Below, in pieces: positions 1 to 11,525 of a stretch of DNA of 64,000 nucleotides. Position 1 is the first letter of the stretch. The number at the start of each line of letters is the position of its first letter. The translations under genes were made by a program, and so were the position numbers. The notes under the pieces were generated by a model, which did not search any database, was not told where the DNA came from, and worked only from the letters and a program-made list of their open reading frames with translations. This stretch comes from Ascidia mentula (Eukaryota; Chordata; Ascidiacea; Phlebobranchia; Ascidiidae). The stretch lies in assembly GCA_947561715.1 (NCBI GenBank), contig OX387199.1:15443001-15507000 (forward strand). The letters are read 5' to 3'.

Positions 1-2439
1 CCCAAGTAGTTTTAAGAACCCACACGTTGAGATATCTTGTTTCTTGTAATATTTCAATACAAATGAAGATAGCGGAATGACCACTCGGAAAAAAGTTCAT
101 TGCAACAAAAACACATTTAACATAAAGGAACACTGGAGGCTCCCTAGGCTATGCATGCGTTCATAGTCGTTGCTGGTCACGAAGTCTGCAAAATCCTTTT
201 AAAATAACGTAAATAACACAAAGGTGAAAGTCTCCTGGGCCTTTCAGGTTCTCGCCTATAATGTTATCATTCAGACGTAGCAGCAGGAGTTGACTTATTG
301 TTTCTTATTCAGTTTACCTCACACTGTTGGAATGGATGTATTTGTAATTCCCCGATTAAGCTTTTGCTAAAGTGAATGAAACACGGAAATTTAAAATGTA
401 AAAGAATTAAACTGCAAAGGAACGCGGGCCTAAGTTTGGAAATAAACGCAATAATTGACTATAGTTCAGAAATGCTTGGAACTTGAAGATCAAAAAAAGA
501 GCTAAGATATTAAATTATCAGGATTTTCCGAAAGGTAAAAAACCTCCCTAAAAAAGATTACGAAACATTTTATTGATTCCGTCCGCATTTAAGCGAATGT
601 GACAAAATCCAGATCTTCACCAATTCTGCATGCATTTGTTCTTCAACATTTGGTGCAAATGGATTTTGGATTCGTTAAGTTCGTCCCCTTTGAAAAATGA
701 TGTTTAATACTTTCCGACAAATTCCTCAAGTGTCCCTCATTGCTTTTTTGAAATAGTCCTGATAATTAGTTTATTAAATATGGCAATACTGTCAGCTAAA
801 TTAGCATAACGTACGTGTTAGAATAACTAAGCCAATTTTTTTTTGCCGTGCAAAAACACAGACTGCTCCTTTCGCAAATTCATACTCTCATAACTTCTCC
901 CCTTGACAGCCGTGAAGTTCGCGCTAGAAGTCGACGGCTTATGCTGTATAAACAGTTACTATGGTAATACATATGTACAAATATCTGAAAGCTTAAAATA
1001 ACTTCCTTCGAAATGCTCATGACGCCTTTAACACAGGTGCTTTCAGGTAACCCCGTTGCTATCCACTTCTTATGACGTCATAAACACTCACTGTGGTTAC
1101 AATGGAGTGACGAGTTGGCAGCATTTAGTATAAGTTTGTGGGTCAAGGCCTTATAATGGCAAATACTTGCTGCGTATATTGGTGTTACGCTTCACTAGGT
1201 CCTCAGGACGCTGCGTTAACCACAAGCCTGTTCCCGTACGACGTTTACCACTTTCTTGTATAAATCCTTGTACATGCAACTTCAAAATACCAATATACAA
1301 ATCCCGTGCTAAATATAACACACGTGCTAAAAGCCAATAAAGAAAGGCACTCTTTTAGAAACACCCAACGGTGTCACATGAGATGGAGCTAGCGATACGA
1401 AATCAACGTGCGGTGATTGGTGCGTTCAAGACGATTATATGAATTAAAATCTAAATTAACAAAAACATTAAATCGAGCGGGTGAATGGTGAAATAATGGA
1501 GGTGAGAAAAGTGACTTAAAAGAATGTAAACGTAAAAGTTTGGAAAAGGTCAAATAGGTGATAGCGAGTTCCTTTGCCCTACAACAACCTTTTGCTCTTA
1601 TCTGTATTTTCCAACCTCTGTATGTTTTGTCATTGTAAAGTTTTAGGTTTTAGGTTGTGTATTGTTATTCACACATCAACTTTCAACCTCTGTATGTTTT
1701 GTTATTGTAAAGTTTTTGGTTGTAGGTTGTGTATTGTTATTCACACATCAACTTTCAACCTCTGTATGTTTTGTTATTCTAAAGGGCGCCTTTTTTTCAG
1801 ATGTTAAAAATACGTCATTGTGACGTCACAAACCAAAGGTTTATTTGTCCCTAGTTAACGGAAGACCATAGGGTATATCAGAAACGACATTACACTATAG
1901 TTCGATAAGACGGGAATGGTGCATTTCATTGCTAAGTGACATTACATGACGCCATTTTGGATGTGATGTGATAACTTTAACCTCCCCTTTGTGTTGACTT
2001 TAATTTGATGATTCCAACATTTCTAGTTACGAACTATATTGTGAAAAATACATTAGTGGTTGATTGTGGCGAAGTAAATAAATCATTTATGACGCGAACT
2101 CGTAGGCAATGCCACTGTCGGACAAAAAGTGGTATTATGACAGAATAACAATGTTGTGTTGCATAAACAGCTAATTTGGTCGGTTTTTCTCGGCGGTCTT
2201 TGCCAGCCTCAAAATTCAATTAACCTACTTCTATCTTTTGCTGTGAATGGACAAAACGACAATGCTAAATTGACGGTTTTTCTCTGTCGTGTTTTCAAAA
2301 GTTCATGTATCAAGTTATCGATCATAAATGCTGTAACAACAAGAACACACTGTCCCAGTAACTGTTTCATTATTACACAACTAAATAAGACATAATAGGT
2401 CGAACAGCGGCCATCTGTCTTCAGCTTAAATTAACATAA
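1..2439. repeat. Left copy of a segmental duplication (partner 59962-64000)
   Basis: Base 1 aligns with 59962 and base 2439 with 64000, with only scattered single-base and short indel differences between. The right copy is about 1.6 kb longer because its minisatellite is expanded and a Penelope-like element and about 300 bp of extra sequence are present. No host exon was found in this stretch. By comparison with the right copy, which follows exon 3 of receptor gene D, this DNA should be the long intron between exon 3 (left of the window) and the first visible exon of receptor gene A. The region 2440-2838 is also intronic and shows nothing recognisable. Confidence 0.85.
1600..1790 (+). repeat. 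72-bp minisatellite, short allele (about 2.5 units)
   Basis: Consecutive 72-bp units share the core CAACCTCTGTATGTTTTG followed by GTAAAGTTTT and GGTTGTGTATTGTTATTCAC. The same unit forms longer arrays at 61570-62035 and 62750-63035. The period is a multiple of three, so one frame stays open across units; this is treated as a by-product and not as a gene. Confidence 0.9.
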
Positions 2440-5400
2440 AATCCGTTTATTGCACTTGTTTAATTTCTGTCCCCTGTTTAATGCAATACTATACTAAACG
2501 AGTTTTACAATGTTTTCCATTCCTAAGCATAAGGCTTGCTACCAGCACTCGCGCACGACCGAAGCGCCTTCTATGATGTCACGCAACAATATCTTGCTTT
2601 CGCACGGTTTCGTTCGCAGCGGCAAAAGTGAAAAGTGCGACTTTGATCAGCTGTATCACAGAAACCAGACGTCGTATCAAGCTACTTTTTTGGCCAAATA
2701 TGTTCTAAAGTGATGAACATCTCTTAGTTTGATTATTAACATGTTTTATTTTTACGTGTCATATGCACTTTAAACATTTACAAACACAAATTTCCCGAAA
2801 CTATTGAATTGTGACGTGATACATTACTATTGTTACAGTTGCGATAACAAGTTTGACGTCCACAAATCAAACAAAGTATGCGCCCTAAGAGTGAAAGAGT
2901 TTTGCAAAGGAATAATCCAATGTATAGGAAAAACACTTTGTGACGGTGGATGCCCCTCCCACTTCCAGTGTCCGAATTCAGCTTGTTGGAAACGTTCGAC
3001 TGTTTGTGATGGCGATCCTTGCAATGACTGTCCAGCTTTCCAACACTGGAATAATGGACATGGATTCAAGTGTGTTCGGAATGGCATGAATTGCAATCTT
3101 CCGCAAATGTTTGTATGGGACGGCATTGCCGATTGTGATGATAAATCTGATTTGTGTTACACCTCGGAGAATGGAGATGTCAGGTATTTCGTTTTTGATT
3201 GTTTTTTTGCATATGCGTACATGCAAACACTGACCCAGACTCCCCTTTCCCTCTGTGCTCCTGATCTTGCTATATATCACGTTTTCTTTTCAACGCCATT
3301 GGATTCGTGTGTCTACGGGCGTCACTCTTCCTATTGCAGTGAAAACGAAAAACAATGAAACGCTTGCAAAGATGAATATAGTTTTAGTCAAATGAGCTTT
3401 GTTGTTTATATTAAAGATTATAATGTTATAAATATTAATAAAAAAGGCGATAACTGCTTGCTTGTGGTAAAATATTGCATCCATAAACAAAAGTGTTATT
3501 GCAGAGATATTCGTACTTCTTCATCCTTGAACGAACAATTGTGTTTCCAATGTACAAATGACCCCATGATCATCTCAAAGTCAAGTGTTTGTGATGACGT
3601 CATAGATTGCCCTGATATGAGTGATGAATGCGGTTGTAATGGAAATATCCCTCAGCAGTGTAGGAAAGTGTAGGAATAACAATAAAGAGTATTTTGGGTA
3701 GTTATGAAAAGACCTTTTATTTGATTGATGCAAATTACCTACTAATTTTATTTAGTTCAAAACCACGTTGTAATTGTTTCGACAATAATGAAGTCTGTTA
3801 CAATACATTGGATCAAACCAAGATTTTCTGTAACTCAAAAAATGAAATCTGCGACAAGCTTGCTCATTGTCTGGGGAATTCCCCATGTGAGTACATCTGC
3901 CCCTCCCACTTCCAGTGTCCGAATTCAGCTTGCTGGCAACGTTCGACTGTTTGTGATGGCGATCCTTGCAATGACTGTCCAGCTTTCCAACACTGGAATA
4001 ATGGACATGGATTCAAGTGTGTTCGGAATGGCATGAATTGCAATCTTCCGCAAATGTTTCTATGGGACGGCATTGCCGATTGTGATGATAAATCTGATTT
4101 GTGTTACACCTCGGAGAATGGAGATGCCAGGTAAAAATATTTGTACACAGATGCGTTAACTTTGTGTTTGAATGTATTTGTTTCATAGTATAGGCCTATT
4201 GTAAATTTAAAAATGTATAGTACGATTTTGTTTGTACTTTGCTGCAGTAATATGACAATTTCGCTCTTGTATTTTTATCAGACATGAAATATTTTTCTTT
4301 TACAGGGATGTTCGTAGTTCACACACATTTAATCATCGGTTATGTTTCCAATGTACAAACGACCCCATGATAATCTCAAAGTCAAGTGTTTGTGATGACG
4401 TCATTGATTGCCCTGATAAAAGTGACGAATGTTTTTGTCAATCTGGGAAAATCGATTGTGGCAAGATTCATTAGTAAGTAAAGAAAGATTTGTTTAATCG
4501 TGGCGTTGCGAAAATCGACATTTAATTGGTGGGAACTTCGTGTTGCGCAACCAACACAAGCAATGCGTGCCAAGGGGTCAACAACTGCCACGATAAATTA
4601 CGTTTTATTGACATGTGGGGAATTCCCGGCGTAGTTTTTGAAGACCTGTTAGTCATAAAGCACTTTATCACGCTTGCGTTGGTATCAAAAGTACGTATGT
4701 TAACGAGTATGGCATGGAGCCAAGGAGTTGCAGGATTAAGAATGCATCCAAGTTTGTGCAGCGAGTCACGTAAATATAATTCTTGGACAAGGAATTTGAG
4801 GTCTTGTTGACTTGGTCAATCTATAATCTTTTTTGAACGCTGCCTATATTCAATATGTTGAACATACGTCTTTTGAGCGATTACCTTTGTCGCAGATGGA
4901 TAAATGCATTCAACCGGAAAGTTCTGCAACAAAATTAATTGAAAAAGGCAATGGGAATAGTTACAGGTTCACTGCTTTTGCTACAAGAAAATTCCAATGA
5001 CAGAGATTATTCATTGTTCGCATAATGATGAAATTTTGCCTCCGTTGAATCACTTTTTCCGCCATTATCTAAAGTAAAGGTTTTACATCATTCAAAAAAC
5101 TTAAACCCATAACTGTTGTTGGGTGCAAACATCACAAAGCTGCATTCAGTGCAACTTACACTTGTAGCAAAACTAACACATTTCAGAACACTTGCGAGCA
5201 CTGCGTGAAATAATGACGCGCACGACACTAGTTGTATGTCATATATTTTCAGTGTGGATGAGGAAGTGAAGAACGACTGCTCAAGAACAACAACCAACTA
5301 CATACAGGGCAGGTGGAACTGTTTGGTAAGTGAGAATACATAACTTATTGTTTATTCGGAAGTGAGTTGATAAAATAATGAAGACTCGGTTGTTTACGTT

Positions 5401-5645
5401 CCTAAGATATCCATCAATGCAGTGTATAATGGCGGAGTGTAACGCAGCGGATATGTTGTCTTCTTCCTTACGTTCTCTCGCTTTGAGTTACGTGTTCCTG
5501 CTTTGTGTTGGTTTTACATACACGCTCGCAGAATATAGAGCAGCTTGCGTTAGTGGTGACCCCGACCTAGCAAAAACGTTAAGTTATTTGATTTGCATAA
5601 TGAACAACAGTAGCACGGAATGCAGCGGCAGTCAAGCTGTCTACT

Positions 5646-5870
5646 TTTTGGACGGCGCAGTCAAGGGTTTGGTTTCAGCAAGCAGAGGCACAATTTGTTC
5701 TTCGCATTATTTCGAGCGACACAACAAAGTATTTTCATGTGGTAGCTTCTTTAGATCCGCCAACCTCCCTTCGCTTAATCGAAATGCTGGAAAATCCGCC
5801 GCAAGAGGATCGCTATAAAACAATGAAGGAACGTTTATCAGAGACAACTCAGAAGTATACGCACCAGTGT
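5646..5870 (+). mobile_element. Fossil Ty3/gypsy gag fragment in an intron of gene A
   Basis: An open stretch of about 70 codons reads like the conserved part of a gypsy-type gag protein, with WFQQAEAQF, TKYFHVVASLD and a PP...YKTMKERL segment in the expected order. No LTRs, protease or polymerase parts adjoin it. It is an old, broken fragment inside the intron between exons at 5325 and 6605, immediately upstream of two SINEs. Family assignment rests on motif memory only. Confidence 0.6.
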
Positions 5871-5879
5871 ACCTTGGCC

Positions 5880-6165
5880 ACAATATACCCGGTGAAACCA
5901 CTGAGGTCCTGTAGCTCAGTTTGTAGAGCGTTGTGCCTGGTTAGCCCAGGGAAGTGAGTTCAAACCTCACCGGGAGCTTGATATTTCAGATCTCGCTCCG
6001 ACTTGTCGGGAAAAGTGGTTGATCCAGCATGGCTGCAATGCCTTGACTGCGAAGCCTGTGAACCTAATGATCAGAATATTAGAGCTGTGATCGCCAAATA
6101 TAAAGGGCCTGCGCAGTGGGGCGATCTTGCCTTGCTATGCGAAAGCATGGCATTACTTCTGCGTT
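5880..6165 (+). mobile_element. tRNA-derived SINE, copy 1
   Basis: The tRNA-like head has an A box (TGTAGCTCAGTTTGTAGAGC) and a B box (GAGTTCAAACC). The head is followed by a conserved tail with GATCTCGCTCCGACTTGTCG, GGCTGCAATGCCTTG and GCGCAGTGGGGCGATC. The same head and tail recur at 6235, 41466 and 49720 (reverse), and the tail alone in the METTL27 region. It may be the composite SINE described from Ciona (Cics-1), but I cannot confirm the name. Confidence 0.8.
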
Positions 6166-6234
6166 GTCTGATTACGGTGGTGGAGATCCTCTACGTATGT
6201 GAAGGTCACCTGACAAGTTGTGCGTTTATACCCC

Positions 6235-6420
6235 GTGAAACCACTGAGCTCATGTAGCTCAGTTGATAGAGCATTGGGCCTGGTTAGCCCAGCGTCGTGA
6301 GTTCAAACCTCACCAGAAGCTTGAATTTTCAGATCTCGGCCCGACTTGTCGGGAAAAGTCGTTGATCTAGCTTGGCTGCAATGCCTTGGCTGCGAAGCCT
6401 GTGAACCTTATTACTAGGAA
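6235..6420 (+). mobile_element. tRNA-derived SINE, copy 2 (tandem to copy 1)
   Basis: It has the same A box (TGTAGCTCAGTTGATAGAGC), B box (GAGTTCAAACC) and tail as the copy just upstream, ending near GCGAAGCCTGTGAACC. It lies head-to-tail with copy 1 in the same intron of gene A. Confidence 0.8.
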
Positions 6421-8094
6421 TGACCTACATTATTGCGCAATCATCCAAGACACATAATTGTGGGAAAACATGTATTTCGTACTTAAAACATCATGAGTAT
6501 TCTAAAAAACAACAAACGAAAACATTAAAATCAAACACACACATCCAGCAGGCAGGAGAATGTACTTTATGCCATAAGGGAACCACGTGATGTGTTTTAT
6601 ACAGGAATTTGGGTTGGTGAGGCTCGACAACAAACAACTGTGCGATGGGAGGCAGGATTGCGGTGTTCGGATATACAATCAGTTCTACAATCCTGACAAA
6701 CTTAGAGATTTCGACCACGATGAAGATCCTCAACTTTGCACACATCGGAAACACTGCGCCACAAAAGACGGACTTCTCAATATTCCTATGTCCAAAGTAT
6801 GCGACGGTTACATCGATTGCTGGGATGAAAGTGACGAATATCCAGAAGAAAACTGCACAAAGGAAGGAAGATTCTACTGTCCAGCGTTGGACGGAACTAA
6901 AGTAAAAATATATCCGTTGCTGACAACTTTGTAGTTTATAACTGCTGTTCTAGTGTAACAACTATTTTCCATTGTTAATTAGAGCTAAAAGGATTTTTTA
7001 TTACTTGTTTTCCAACATTAATTATCTACTTACTATTATGTATCGTTGCCCACAATACCCATTCTTTATTCACAATGATGTCAACAACGTTAGTTAAATA
7101 CATGGTTTACTAATAACTTTTACAATTCCATTTCATTTGTGTCGATGCGACAGAAACAAAAAAAAACGTTTCGTAAACAGATTTCTGTCAACGAATCGGA
7201 TGTTTGTGACCTCACAATTAACTGCGATAATCAAAGTGACGAAATAAACTGCACAAATGACGGAAGGTTTTATTGCGAAAACAAAGATCCATTGTTCGTT
7301 AAGAAGGAGAAGGTAAACACATCTTAATAATTTAACATAATTTTATTTACTTTGATTTTTTATAATCTTTTTGCCACCTGTTAAGTTTATGGAAAGTTTG
7401 TTGTAATCTGCTCACCAATTAAACATCAAACAGTAATTTCGCAACATGATTTTTATACCGAATTAAAAAGTTTTCTTCAATTTACGAAGTTTTCTTAAAT
7501 TCACAGAAGTTTAATGGAGTCGGTGACTGCTCTGATTGGTCAGACGAGTGCCCAACAACTACAAAAGTGGTTAATGAAAACATATTTTCATCACGATACG
7601 AGTTGATTGCAAACCCATTCCTACGAGCCATTGTGTGGATGATGGGGATGCTCGCCATTGCCGGAAATTTGGTAAATTAAACTAAGTTTGTTTTGTCTTT
7701 GTTGTACAATAAGATGATGTGTGTAAAAAAAAAATGTAAAAAAAAAAAAAAAATTGTTTTTGAGGTTGTCATGGTGATGGAAAGCAAAACTTTGTCGACG
7801 ACAGAATCACAATCTGCTGCATTTCGCACAAACCATTTGCTCGTTTTGAATCTATCCGTTTCCGATCTACTCATGGGAGTTTATCTAATCATGCTGGGCG
7901 AAGCGGGTGTCAGATACTCCGGAAAATATTGTGCCAATGACTATATTTGGAGATCAAGCGGAAGTTGCACCACAATGGGGGTATTGGTTTTGCTTTCAAG
8001 CGAAACATCGGTGTTTACAATGGTTCTGTTGACCATATTCCGACTGTATGCTGTGAAAAACGTAAGTGAAACAGCTGTGTTTGGTTAAGCCAGC

Positions 8095-8265
8095 TGTTGC
8101 CAACTTCGTTGAACCGGATAACCCAGCATTGTTGAAATGAAGTAGTTTTGCCCAATTTGGAAACTGCAGTGTAAAGAAAGAGAGAACAATTGCCAGTCTG
8201 GCGGGATTCAAACTACATTCCCCGTCCTTCTATTTGAAAGGACCGCTGAGCTTCCTAACTTATTC
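8095..8265 (-). repeat. tRNA-like SINE relic in the TM3-TM4 intron of gene A
   Basis: On the minus strand the sequence reads AGCTCAGCGGTCC (A-box-like), then about 35 bases later GTTTGAATCCCGCC (B-box-like). It sits antisense in the intron 8062-8298. Similar antisense relics sit in the equivalent introns of genes B (26885-26945) and C (54230-54300). Confidence 0.5.
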
Positions 8266-9394
8266 ATTTAAATGAAAACATATATGTTTGTGTTTCAGCC
8301 ATTCGATGCATCCTTGAAACCGGAATTTAAAACTGTCATCCTTTCCATTATCCTCTCATGGGCATTCTCGTTTACAATTGCTTTGATTCCACTCACAATT
8401 CAACTTCAACATTTATTTGAAACCAAAGCTTGGATGAATGAGAATCCGTATTTTGACAATGTTGCAGTCGACTTTTCTAGTAAGATATTGTCGTAGTTGT
8501 TGGTGGTGAAACCAGTTTCGAATGACACTAGCGCTGTATACAGGCATGAATAACTTCATGGATCGATTTGTAACTTTCCAACATAACTTCACAAGCAACG
8601 ATTCCCAAGTACTCAACACTGCCCTCATGCGGGTAAATGATGCTAATTCCTGGATGGATTTTATGGATATTCTTGAGGATTATAATTACACTGAGCTATT
8701 TGATATTTCTGGATATTTGGGGTTTGTTTTTCTTCGCGCGAATTCTGTTTTTCTTTGCGCGAAATTTATCGCTACAAAATTGTTTATGTTGTAGATATTA
8801 CAGCAGCAGCAGTGTTTGCATCAGCAAACTGTATGTAACGACCAACGACAAGGCATGGAGATATTCAATCGCCATCATTACTCTTAACTTTCTGGCCTTC
8901 ATGTTCGTGGCAATTACGTATTTATGGATTTACAAAAAGTCAACTGCCAGTGTCAGGCAAGTGAACAATAGACCGAGAGGTGGAAGGGCAGCAAAACAAA
9001 ACATAGGTATGCACATTCGTATTTGCAGACATATTATACCATTAATGCTGTTTGTTTCGGCAGAAATGCAAAAGAAAATCCTCCGACTGATAATTACTGA
9101 TTTTCTCTGCTATGCCTCCAGTGATATACGCTGTGTCAGCAATTATCCTGCTCCCCATCAACAGCTCTCTAAATCCCCTCATCTACTCCAACGTCCCGAA
9201 ACTGCTTTATGATAGAGTCCGGGATGGCCTGCGTGCCGTTTTCAGACGTCAGCCACAGGAAGAGCAACAGGAAAATGTGGTTGTGGTTGCCAACCGACAA
9301 TACTTACATGTGGGTGAAGCAGAAACAGATCTGTAAATAAACTTTGCATTCAGTTAGTGGAAAATATACTTTTTCCCGAGATCGAATTTTCAAA

Positions 9395-9475
9395 AACTAC
9401 TCTTGTTTTTGACGTCACGTGTACCGTCCATGTGCAGAATCCTATTTAGTTTGTGATGGCAAAGTAATGCGAACA
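9395..9475 (+). other. Conserved 3' flank block of the receptor genes
   Basis: A block containing CCATGTG.AGAATCCTATTTAGTTTGTGATGGC lies just 3' of gene A and recurs 3' of gene B (25610-25690, reverse) and 3' of the extra terminal exon near gene C (55765-55840). It is noncoding and may be 3' UTR; function unknown. An AATAAA-type signal (GTAAATAAAC) lies just after the gene A stop. Confidence 0.55.
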
Positions 9476-10555
9476 CAAAATTTATATATCAAATGACAAT
9501 TTTATTTGCAAAAATCTCACAAGTATGACAAAGTAACATCTTTGACGCCAGATCTGCGCTGCCGAAGAAATAAAAATAAAATATTATAAAATAAAAATAC
9601 GTGAAACTTGGTTCGTGTACCGACTCTGTTTTGTAGTTTCCTTCTCTCTATTTATGCCCAGTCGTGCCTTTTTGTTGTATTTTGTGAGTCATCATTTTAT
9701 GTACCATAGTGGAAATCACGTGATGAGTTCCCACGTCATCCAACACATGAACACTCTTATCATGTGTGAGTGTTGGAACGCTTGATATCAACTTGGGTTG
9801 AATCATTTTGGACATTACAATGATGCGGTGATTCTCCTTGCTTCCAGTGACTTTCCCACTTTATTTTGCTTTCTGTCGATTTGGAGAAACATTTGAGTGT
9901 ATTTGTGGCGTGCAAGGTACCAACCATCATATGAGATGAAATATGATGAAGTTGGAACATAATGGGGATAGAATCAGTGTATTTATCGATGTATTTGAAC
10001 CTATCGTGTTGCTGGATGATCGTTTACTTGTAAATATGATGTTGGAAACATTCCATGCAACCAACTCATGGAATACAAACTATCGGCAGAGGGAAATATA
10101 TTCTACCACCAACACAAATTCATAAAAAAAGTTAAAAACACCCCCTCAAAATCCCCTCTCACACGTCTTGTACATAAACCTCACCCTTTGTGTTTTGTTC
10201 GTGTGCAGCTGTTATTGTTGTCAAGATAATACAAACTTTTACTAAAGCCAAAATCTCTTCAGTGATAATTTCATCACTTTGCTATAGAATCGCTTCCAAA
10301 ATCTGTCTTCAAACAAAATATTTGTGGTTATTTCAATATTATTCCCAACAACCATTGTTGCTGTCCTTAATTGAAGTAAATTCCTATGGTCAGTAATTGG
10401 TTGAAGTGTTAATGCTGTTTATGAAAACATAACTTTGAAAATGTTGACAATTGTTTTGTTTTCTGCAACTATTGTGTGCTACTTGTTGTTGTTATCAATC
10501 AACACAGTGTTGAAAGGGTAAACGTGTGTGTATTCTTGAACTTGTGAATTCTTAT
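9476..10555. other. Intergenic flank duplicated at 55841-56795
   Basis: No gene was recognised. The whole stretch aligns with the region 3' of gene C, including CACATGATAAGAGTGT-type and CATTCCATGCAACCAACTCA segments, so it was copied together with the gene-A-type terminal exon. Confidence 0.65.
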
Positions 10556-10740
10556 ACGAGGAGGAAGAAATTGAAGGTGATGGTGCACGAGGTAAAAATT
10601 GATGGGGCAGGAGGAAGAAATTGATGGTGCAGGAAGAAAGAAATTGAAGGTGCAGGAGGAAGAAATTGGTGGTGAAGGTGGAAGTAGTTGAAGGTTCAAG
10701 AGGAAGAATTGGATGGCGCAGGAGGAGAAAATTCATGGTG
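10556..10740 (+). repeat. 22-bp GA-rich minisatellite
   Basis: Imperfect repeats of AGGAGGAAGAAATTGATGGTGC, about eight units. A sister array is at 56796-56980. The open frames in the reverse direction (Ser/Pro/Leu-rich) are simple translations of the repeat and not genes. Confidence 0.85.
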
Positions 10741-10974
10741 CGGTTGTTGTAAATTAATTACCATTTAACTGTCGGAAACCGGAACGTGGACAGAATTTTA
10801 ATTTTGCACTAAAGAACTCAATCGAATATAAAAAGCATAAATGGCATCGGCACTGCTAAAACCACGGGTTATGGAATCCCACGTTATTTGTGTCAAACCC
10901 TCTGCTTGAGATCGTGTATTGTCGTTGGTATTTATGCTCGGTAATGGGATTGCACGAAACAAAAACTGAGAAAT

Positions 10975-11215
10975 TTAACACGCGAATAGCAACATTAGAA
11001 TAGAAATATGTCGCTTTCACGCGACCAACGTCATAATGATGAAAGTATTTCAATGTCGAGCAGTAATTCAGTTGCCACGCTGTTGATGAGGGAGACCGAG
11101 TATTGAAACAAAAATCTGCGTGAAAACAGAGCTGAGACTCCGGCAAAGGTAAAATCGAATTTTGCACGATTTCTTCAAGATTGTGATGCATCCTTTTAAA
11201 GGGAAGAAGTCAACA
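10975..11215 (-). repeat. Repeat Y, copy 1
   Basis: On the minus strand it aligns with 35090-35330 (+) and partly with 48040-48200 (+). Shared landmarks are GTTGACTTCTT, CTCTGTTTTC.CGCAGAT and the ATTGAAATACTT/ATTAAAATATTT segment. Nature unknown; no reading frame is kept open in all copies. Confidence 0.5.
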
Positions 11216-11525
11216 CTTACTCACCGATTGTTTAATCTGCGCCATGTGTTCACAAATCTCGTAAATAATTTTCTCCATCATGAGAAAGTTTGGTGGCGAG
11301 TTGACCGTAAGTATCCCCACACAAACCTATAGGATAAATTATTTTAATTAAATTTTTAATTTAGTTTTCTGGTTGAACAACTGACTTCATTCGGATACGT
11401 TCGGTATTAAATTGTTGTGTTTGATGCGTGCGTCCCAATGTGTCAATAGTACAACACTCTGGCATACGAGCGAGGTGGGCTTCACCATGAAGATATTCGT
11501 ATTTCCAACATAAAAATGCTTTAAT

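Larger units (their letters stand above)
2839..9336 (+). pseudogene. Receptor gene A: multi-LDLa 7TM receptor, 3' part, degraded
   Basis: Exons inferred from AG/GT sites, phase and alignment to genes B and C: 2839-3183, 3505-3673 (ends in a stop), 3756-4130, 4306-4473, 5253-5325, 6605-6901, 7181-7312, 7507-7671, 7765-8061, 8299-8479, 8544-8721, 8795-9006, 9064-9336. The first six encode LDLa modules (patterns such as [22 protein letters not shown]) and a short linker; the rest encode the 7TM domain with FRLYAV at the end of TM3 and NPLIY in TM7. Exons 1-3 of the family (start, signal peptide, first LDLa) should lie left of the window. Defects relative to gene C are an in-frame TAG at 3671-3673, a 48-bp in-frame loss after the FLC of TM6 that removes the CWVP motif, and a one-base shift before TM7, so the read frame ends at 9212 while the TM7 frame stays open to 9336. 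A family member is certain; whether any product is made is doubtful. Confidence 0.8.

Noticed and set aside
2833-3280. Minus-strand frames of about 100 codons over gene A LDLa exons
   Set aside because: Shadows of the plus-strand LDLa coding sequence; the same shadow appears at every paralogous exon.
5378-5818. 146-codon frame with a signal-peptide-like hydrophobic stretch in an intron of gene A
   Set aside because: Its 3' half overlaps a gypsy gag fragment read in another frame, so the frame is fortuitous.
5903-5978. Functional tRNA gene
   Set aside because: The A and B boxes are tRNA-like, but the acceptor stem does not close and the sequence continues into a repeated SINE tail.
10479-10736. 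Ser/Pro/Leu-rich minus-strand frames
   Set aside because: Translations of the 22-bp GA-rich minisatellite; the sister array at 56796-56980 gives different frames.
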